Assembly (NCBI GenBank): GCA_002372465.1
Contig: DFGW01000018.1
Span: 1-10,545 of the forward strand
Direction of reading: 5' to 3'
Origin: Butyrivibrio sp. UBA3740
Lineage (GTDB): Bacteria > Bacillota > Clostridia > Lachnospirales > Lachnospiraceae
Length of the DNA: 10,545 nt
The position numbers were made by a program, and so were the translations under genes. How positions within the stretch are numbered: position 1 is the stretch's first letter; every line of letters begins with the position of its first letter. Of the stretch, positions 6,112 to 10,545 are shown one piece after another. The notes beneath the pieces were generated by a model that worked only from the letters and a program-made list of their open reading frames with translations, was not told where the DNA came from and ran no database searches.

Positions 6112-7392
6112 CTATTCAGAAAGGTCCTTTTCCTCTGAAGCGGGTGTGTTTACAGTGATAAGGACTTTCGTGATTCGGTTTCCCTTAATGCCCCGGGCGG
6201 TAAGAGTGATCCCACTATCAAGAGTGACTGTCTCACCATAGCCGGGAAGCCTGTCCAGTGCCTCGATCATAAGACCACCGATTGAATCATAGTCCTCTGA
6301 GCCAAGGTTGGTTTTCAGCTCATCATTAATATCGTCAAGTTTCATATTTCCCTCAACCAAATACCTTCGTCCACCAACATTTTTTATGAGATTTACTTCG
6401 TCTGAATCATACTCATCCCTTATTTCACCAACAATCTCCTCCAATAGATCCTCTAATGTTATCATCCCCACTGTTGCGCCATATTCCGAAAGAACAAAGG
6501 CAACGTTCTGAGATTTCTCACGCATTTCCACAAGCAGATCGGCTGTTTTCTTAAATTCGTAGGTGTAGTAAGCCTTTCTGAGGTGGTCCTTTATCTTGAA
6601 ATTCTCCCTGTCTTCAAGAAGGATAAGGTCCTTAACATTTATAAGTCCTATGATGTTGTCCTGCTCATTCCCCTCATAGACAGGAATTCTTGTGTACATG
6701 TCTTCCTTGAAGATCTTCATGACCTCATTGTAGGTAGCTTCCGCACTTACACAGCTCATATCGATCCTTGGGATCATGATATCCTTGGCAACTGCATCGG
6801 AAAAATCAAATACGTTGTAAATGATCTCCTTCTCGCCGCTCTCGATTACGCCGTCCTCATGGCTTACATCAACGTAGGTCTTTAACTCATTCTCTGTCAT
6901 CGCCTGTCGATTATCCGTGTTGACATGCAATATCTTCAGAATAACAGTTGCAATCCCATTTATGATGATGATAAACGGTGTCATCAGCGCCATGAACAGC
7001 ATTATTATTCCGGAATACCATAGGGATATATTCTCAGCATAGGCAGTTGCTATGGTCTTTGGCACAATCTCACCAAATATAAGAACCACCAGGGTAAGAA
7101 CTCCGGTACCTATTCCTATGGCAAAGCTTCCAAACAGATCTGTAACAAATACTGTCATAAGGGCTGATGCACTTAAGTTTACTATGTTGTTACCAATCAG
7201 AATGGCTGACAGGACTTTCTGAGTATCATCAGTAATCTTAAGTACTCTCTTGGCTCTTTTACCCCCTTCTTCGGAAAGAGCCTTCATCTTGACCTTGTTA
7301 CAGGTCATCAGGGCTGTCTCTGCCGATGAAAAGAAAGCTGACAAAAGCACCAAAGCAATGAGAATTATTAGCCTGACTAAATGAACGTCCAC
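6112..7392 (-). CDS. CNNM/CorC-HlyC family membrane protein, probable Mg2+ (divalent cation) exporter
   Basis: 426 residues, a normal length for the family, with the standard three-part layout. The DUF21/CNNM membrane domain (about 1-155) has the SSAETALMT motif (22-30), IGNN (66-69) and the GEIVPKT motif (107-113). These polar residues inside membrane helices are the conserved ones of the family's ion site. A CBS pair follows (about 205-325) with IMIPR (205-209), RIPVYEG (235-241) and the signature ITLEDLLEEIVGEIRDEY (311-328). The C-terminal CorC_HlyC domain (about 336-412) starts with GGRRYLVEG. Studied relatives export Mg2+, some using the Na+ gradient, with the CBS pair sensing nucleotide and Mg2+; the older name 'hemolysin C' is misleading. 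The start is GTG, chosen because GAGGAG precedes it with suitable spacing and no in-frame ATG lies nearby. It sits 27 bases after hisS and 18 before the next ATG. The metal is inferred from family. Confidence 0.93.
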   Translation of the reverse strand: MDVHLVRLIILIALVLLSAFFSSAETALMTCNKVKMKALSEEGGKRAKRVLKITDDTQKVLSAILIGNNIVNLSASALMTVFVTDLFGSFAIGIGTGVLTLVVLIFGEIVPKTIATAYAENISLWYSGIIMLFMALMTPFIIIINGIATVILKILHVNTDNRQAMTENELKTYVDVSHEDGVIESGEKEIIYNVFDFSDAVAKDIMIPRIDMSCVSAEATYNEVMKIFKEDMYTRIPVYEGNEQDNIIGLINVKDLILLEDRENFKIKDHLRKAYYTYEFKKTADLLVEMREKSQNVAFVLSEYGATVGMITLEDLLEEIVGEIRDEYDSDEVNLIKNVGGRRYLVEGNMKLDDINDELKTNLGSEDYDSIGGLMIEALDRLPGYGETVTLDSGITLTARGIKGNRITKVLITVNTPASEEKDLSE

Positions 7393-7403
7393 TTGTACTA
7401 TTT

Positions 7404-7409
7404 CTCCTC
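7404..7409 (-). promoter_or_regulatory. Ribosome binding site for the GTG start of the exporter
   Basis: The minus strand reads GAGGAG within the 27-base hisS-exporter gap, 11 bases from GTG at 7392. The spacing is slightly long, but no closer in-frame start exists. It supports the GTG, since the first in-frame ATG (codon 29) would delete most of the first membrane helix. Confidence 0.65.
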
Positions 7410-7419
7410 TTAAAAACTA

Positions 7420-8685
7420 TTAACTTAACGGATTAAGATAGAACTCCTTGAAGTCGTCGTAGCCCTGGTCTGTGAGCTGCTGCTTCTGGAATTTCTTGTT
7501 CTTGTTCATGCGAACAACCAGTACCTGCTTGCCCTCTGTTCTTTCCTTTTGAGCCTCGGAAATGATCTGGGCAAGGCGCTCTCCCTTGATGCCTTTTTCG
7601 ATAAGATAAGCCTTCTTCTGGCTGGCTCCGGGAATCTTGAAGCCCTCATCCATCATGATCATGATGATGCGCTCAAATCCGATGGAGAAGCCACAGGCAG
7701 GTGTCTCCTGTCCCAGGAACTTTCCTACCATCTTGTCATAACGACCGCCGCCTCCGCAGCTTCCGCCGTACTGTGGCATTGCCACCTCAAAGATTGTTCC
7801 TGTGTAGTAGCTCATTCCTCGAACCAGGGTAGGATCAAATACCATCTCAAACTGAGCTGTCTTTGTGCCTTCAACGGAACTGATTATCTCAGAAAGTCCC
7901 TCTTTAGTCTCCTCGTCAAGGAAGTCGCCTACCATGTCGGCGATAACCTTAAGGCCCTCCAAGGACTCTTTTCCCTCGGCTGCCTTGAAAAGATCCAGGT
8001 ACTTATCAACATTTGCCTGGGCAAAGCCGGCCTTTACAAGCTCCTCGGATACACCCTCGATGCCGATCTTGTCCATCTTGTCCAGGGTTATAAATACGTT
8101 GTCGTATTCCTCCTGCGGAAATCCGCTGTAAGCAGCCATTGCCTTTAGGATCTTCCTGTCATTGATCCTGATCTTGAAATCCTTAAATCCAAGCCTTCCC
8201 AGAGTTGTGGTGGTGGCAAGGATAAGCTCTATCTCCGCAAGATTGGAAGCCTCGCCCAGGATATCAATATCGCACTGCATGAACTGACGATATCTTCCCT
8301 TCTGAGGTCTGTCTGCTCTCCACACGTTACCCATCTGAAGGGCCTTAAAGGGTGAAGGCAGCTCTCCTGCATGATTTGCATAAAAACGAACCAGCGGAAC
8401 TGTAAGGTCATAGCGAAGTCCTGAATCAGTAAGGTCATTCTCCTCCTTAGCTGTCTCAAGATTAAGCTTCTCGCCCCTCTTCATAACCTTGAAGATGAGC
8501 TTCTCATTCTCTCCGCCCTGCTTGCTGTTAAGGTTTGCCAGGGACTCCACAGCAGGAGTCTCTATGGATGTAAACCCGAACTCTCCGTAGGTCTTTTTAA
8601 TTACTCCAATACAATAATCCCTAAGAAGCATCTCCTCGGGCAGTATGTCCTTCATTCCGGTTACCGGTTTCTTGATAAGCGCCAT
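7420..8685 (-). CDS. hisS: Histidyl-tRNA synthetase
   Basis: 421 residues. It joins histidine to tRNA-His using ATP in the cytosol. Class II signatures are clear: RYDLTVPLVRFYANH (91-105) for substrate entry; motif 2 at 115-143 with R123 and R131; the HisRS-specific LVRGMSYYTG (287-296) with the catalytic-type Arg289, followed by GGSCGGGGRYDKM (307-319); and motif 3, GFSIGFERI (332-340). Many HisRS have Asp where Ser292 stands; RGMSYYTG appears to be the normal form in Lachnospiraceae rather than a defect. The C-terminal anticodon-binding region (about 356-421) is short. ATG at 8685 is well supported by AAGGAG (8693-8698) seven bases upstream. A promoter and stem-loop precede it. In many Firmicutes aspS follows hisS; here a cation exporter does. 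Confidence 0.98.
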   Translation of the reverse strand: MALIKKPVTGMKDILPEEMLLRDYCIGVIKKTYGEFGFTSIETPAVESLANLNSKQGGENEKLIFKVMKRGEKLNLETAKEENDLTDSGLRYDLTVPLVRFYANHAGELPSPFKALQMGNVWRADRPQKGRYRQFMQCDIDILGEASNLAEIELILATTTTLGRLGFKDFKIRINDRKILKAMAAYSGFPQEEYDNVFITLDKMDKIGIEGVSEELVKAGFAQANVDKYLDLFKAAEGKESLEGLKVIADMVGDFLDEETKEGLSEIISSVEGTKTAQFEMVFDPTLVRGMSYYTGTIFEVAMPQYGGSCGGGGRYDKMVGKFLGQETPACGFSIGFERIIMIMMDEGFKIPGASQKKAYLIEKGIKGERLAQIISEAQKERTEGKQVLVVRMNKNKKFQKQQLTDQGYDDFKEFYLNPLS

Positions 8686-8705
8686 AAAACGTCTCCTTAT
8701 TATAA

Positions 8706-8745
8706 TATCAGTGTGCCGCCAATTTATTCAGACGGCACACTGATA
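8706..8745. other. 13-bp perfect stem-loop between the EAL gene and hisS
   Basis: Bases 8706-8718 pair perfectly with 8733-8745 around a 14-base loop, and one more pair can form inside after a mismatch. The stem is GC-rich at the loop end. On the minus strand it is followed by TTATAATAAGGAG rather than a run of T, so it is not a typical intrinsic terminator in the gene direction. It lies just downstream of the proposed hisS promoter and ends seven bases before the AAGGAG, so in the hisS mRNA it would be at or near the 5' end. It may stabilise the mRNA, affect translation, or mark the 3' end of the EAL transcript. Confidence 0.75.
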
Positions 8746-8747
8746 GA

Positions 8748-8776
8748 ATTTTACTATTATGTCCTTTAGTTTGCAA
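8748..8776 (-). promoter_or_regulatory. Probable sigma-A promoter of the hisS-exporter-giant protein unit
   Basis: On the minus strand TTGCAA (8771-8776, 4 of 6 to the -35 consensus) and TAAAAT (8748-8753, 5 of 6 to the -10 consensus) are separated by exactly 17 bases. Transcription would start near 8741-8742, within the first arm of the stem-loop, giving a leader of about 56 bases before the hisS ATG. It lies wholly between the EAL stop and hisS. Confidence 0.55.
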
Positions 8777-8789
8777 GAAATTCCACACT

Positions 8790-10541
8790 TTACTGGTTGT
8801 TCTTTCTCAAAAACTCGATAAATCTGTCCTTGGGCATGGGCCTTGCATAGAAGAATCCCTGAATGTGATCGCAGCCCAGCCTTATTATGTGCTTGGCCTG
8901 TTCTTCAGTTTCAACGCCCTCAGCCACTATTCTTTTATTCATAGCCTTTATGATCTTAACAAGATTTATCATTACCATATAGTAGGTCTCTGACTCAAAG
9001 GCCGACTGGATTATACTCTTGTCCAGCTTAAAGATCTCCACAGGAAGGGATGATATCCTGGAAAGGTTTGAATAACCTGTTCCGAAGTCATCCATAGAGA
9101 ATGAAATTCCGTATTCCCTGAGTTTCGCCACGTTGGTATCCATGGCAGTGGTGATGCCCTCTTCAAAGGTCTCTGTTATCTCCAGATTTATCTGCTCAGG
9201 TTTTACGTTGTATTTCTTCAGTGTCTTAATGACATTATCCGCAAGGTTTGCCTGGATGCAGTCTACTACGGACAAATTGACTTCAATGTACTCAAGTCCA
9301 AGGTTTAAGACATCAGAGGTTGAAAGAAGCTCGCAGACTGAAGACAGGACAAAATTATCTATGGCGATAACCGAGCCGTTTCTTTCTGCAATAGGCATAA
9401 ACACCGCCGGGGAGATAAATCCAAGCTGCGGATCACGAAGCCTTAAAAGCGCTTCACAGGAGAGGAATTTCTTTTCCTTAGGGCTGTAGATAGGCTGGTA
9501 GTATACCTCCAACAGGCCGTCATCCAGCGCATGCTTTACAATTGAGTCAACCTTCTTGTCGTGCTCGACATGCTTAAGGTTCAGGTCTCTGTACCTTAGG
9601 ACTTCCTTGTTATGGCGAAGCAGGGCCTTCTTTATGACGCCTCTTACCTCGTTAAATTTCTCAAGAGTGTCCACCTCATCCGGGAATCCAATGGCATAAG
9701 GGCTCTGGAAGAGCCTTATATCCTGGCCGTTCATGTGCCAGGGATCCTTGAATCTCTTTTGGATCATCTCGGCTGTCTTTTCAATGATGGGATCATCAGG
9801 CTCAGCCTCAGGGAATACCATAAGGTAATTGCCATCATCAGAGTAAAATAGATTTCCCTCAGCGCAAAGCTGCTTCAGATACGAGGTTATCTGAATAAGG
9901 AGCTCAGATACCGATTCTAAGGACTCTCCTCCGGTAATGACGTCAAGCCTCTCAATTGCGATTCCGAAAACAGTGAATACCTTCTTTTGCAGTAGCAGGT
10001 TTGACACCGTAAAGCTTAAGGCATTCTTGGTACCTGCCCCTGACAGTCTGTCCGCAAACTCGCTTGGATTCTGGAAGGTATACACGCACAGCAAAAGTCC
10101 CAGGGATACACTGAATTCAAATATAGAACTGGATCTGGTGACGATCCTTATGGGAATACCTGCCAGCATCATAAGGAAGTAGATGAGCAGTGCCACTATC
10201 TTTTCAGAGCTAAGACTCTTTAAATACTTTCCGTAGAGGTAGCCGGCAAAAGGGAAATACAGGAAAAGACTTACGTTTACACTTGCTCCCTGAGGGTAGT
10301 TAAACTCCAGCTCCCCGGTCTCGCTGAAGTAGAAAAAGAAATCCGTAAAAAGTCCACTGATAAAAAAGGCGATGCCATATAGGGTCGGCAAAAGAAGGAT
10401 CGTTTTCTTAATATAATTGTCCGGAACAACCCTGAACACAGACATAACATAGAGCATGGAAAAATATGCCACAAGGTATGAACATATCTTTTCCGCAAGG
10501 ATAAACACCACATTCATATCCATGGAGATAAGACCATTCAT
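8790..10541 (-). CDS. Membrane-bound EAL-domain c-di-GMP phosphodiesterase with degenerate GGDEF
   Basis: At least 583 residues. The N-terminal third has about five hydrophobic segments (near 10-38, 46-72, 87-104, 113-134, 138-156), a likely membrane sensor. Residues about 185-318 occupy the GGDEF position, but the signature site reads YSDDGNYLMVF (233-243), so cyclase activity is not expected. The EAL domain (about 330-580) keeps every residue expected for catalysis: E363-A-L, N422, E454, D484-D485 in DDFGTGYSNL, K505, E541, E544 and Q561 in QGFFYARP. It should therefore hydrolyse cyclic di-GMP to pGpG at the membrane. The first ATG is only four bases from the window edge, with no ribosome binding site visible, and other Met codons follow at 7 and 9; the true start may be upstream or slightly inside. 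The gap and promoter downstream suggest it is not part of the hisS unit. Confidence 0.93.
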   Translation of the reverse strand: MNGLISMDMNVVFILAEKICSYLVAYFSMLYVMSVFRVVPDNYIKKTILLLPTLYGIAFFISGLFTDFFFYFSETGELEFNYPQGASVNVSLFLYFPFAGYLYGKYLKSLSSEKIVALLIYFLMMLAGIPIRIVTRSSSIFEFSVSLGLLLCVYTFQNPSEFADRLSGAGTKNALSFTVSNLLLQKKVFTVFGIAIERLDVITGGESLESVSELLIQITSYLKQLCAEGNLFYSDDGNYLMVFPEAEPDDPIIEKTAEMIQKRFKDPWHMNGQDIRLFQSPYAIGFPDEVDTLEKFNEVRGVIKKALLRHNKEVLRYRDLNLKHVEHDKKVDSIVKHALDDGLLEVYYQPIYSPKEKKFLSCEALLRLRDPQLGFISPAVFMPIAERNGSVIAIDNFVLSSVCELLSTSDVLNLGLEYIEVNLSVVDCIQANLADNVIKTLKKYNVKPEQINLEITETFEEGITTAMDTNVAKLREYGISFSMDDFGTGYSNLSRISSLPVEIFKLDKSIIQSAFESETYYMVMINLVKIIKAMNKRIVAEGVETEEQAKHIIRLGCDHIQGFFYARPMPKDRFIEFLRKNNQ

Positions 10542-10545
10542 TCCA

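Noticed and set aside
7549..8148. Long plus-strand open frame opposite hisS (199 codons)
   Set aside because: It lies fully inside hisS, whose protein is unmistakable; the opposite-strand product has no recognisable domain and no ribosome binding site.
8699..8704. Perfect TATAAT on the minus strand just before hisS
   Set aside because: As a -10 box it would start transcription inside or after the hisS ribosome binding site. The TTGCAA-17-TAAAAT pair upstream fits much better.
8706..8745. Stem-loop as intrinsic terminator of the EAL gene
   Set aside because: The stem is strong, but the minus-strand tail is TTATAATAAGG with no T run. It is kept as a stem-loop of unknown role. The plus-strand tail is somewhat T-rich, but no plus-strand gene needs it.
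8686..8789. T-box riboswitch before hisS
   Set aside because: The gap is only 104 bases, shorter than a T-box leader, and the conserved AGGGTGG-type T-box sequence is absent. The single 13-bp stem does not match the fold.

Overview
The window reads like a Firmicutes (Clostridia) chromosome, most probably a Lachnospiraceae member such as a Butyrivibrio relative. The reasons are the HisRS variant typical of that family, AGGAGG-type ribosome binding sites, a membrane-anchored degenerate-GGDEF/EAL protein, and a very large Listeria-Bacteroides-repeat surface protein. This placement is inferred from protein style; no rRNA or other marker gene is present. Every gene lies on the minus strand, so transcription runs from high to low coordinates. 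There is no tRNA, rRNA, CRISPR array, insertion sequence or phage gene, and no gene-free stretch longer than about 110 bases.

In transcription order: (1) 8790-10541, a c-di-GMP phosphodiesterase with about five membrane segments, a degenerate GGDEF domain and an intact EAL active site; its 5' end may lie outside the window. (2) A 97-base spacer with a good sigma-A-type promoter and a 13-bp stem-loop. (3) hisS, histidyl-tRNA synthetase, 7420-8685. (4) A CNNM/CorC-HlyC family divalent-cation exporter with a GTG start, 27 bases after hisS. (5) A giant secreted protein of about 1,987 residues (130-6093), beginning 18 bases after the exporter stop. (6) A 106-base spacer with a possible extended -10 promoter. 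(7) The first eight codons of another gene, starting at base 23 and cut by the window edge.

The tight spacing of genes 3-5 and the promoter before hisS suggest one transcription unit: hisS, exporter, giant protein. This joins a housekeeping tRNA synthetase and an ion exporter to a surface or secreted protein. The EAL gene upstream looks separate.

The giant protein is the main object of interest. In order it has a long signal peptide, a short acidic region with a three-copy 36-bp tandem repeat, a divergent Listeria-Bacteroides repeat, a very acidic linker of about 120 residues, two bacterial Ig-like modules, 13 tandem Listeria-Bacteroides repeats, and a C-terminal right-handed beta-helix of about 300 residues. 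The 13 repeats are not equivalent: two unit types alternate (A-B-A-B...) with one break in phase. The beta-helix carries a cysteine at the same place in four consecutive coils. The protein has no recognisable cell-wall anchor.
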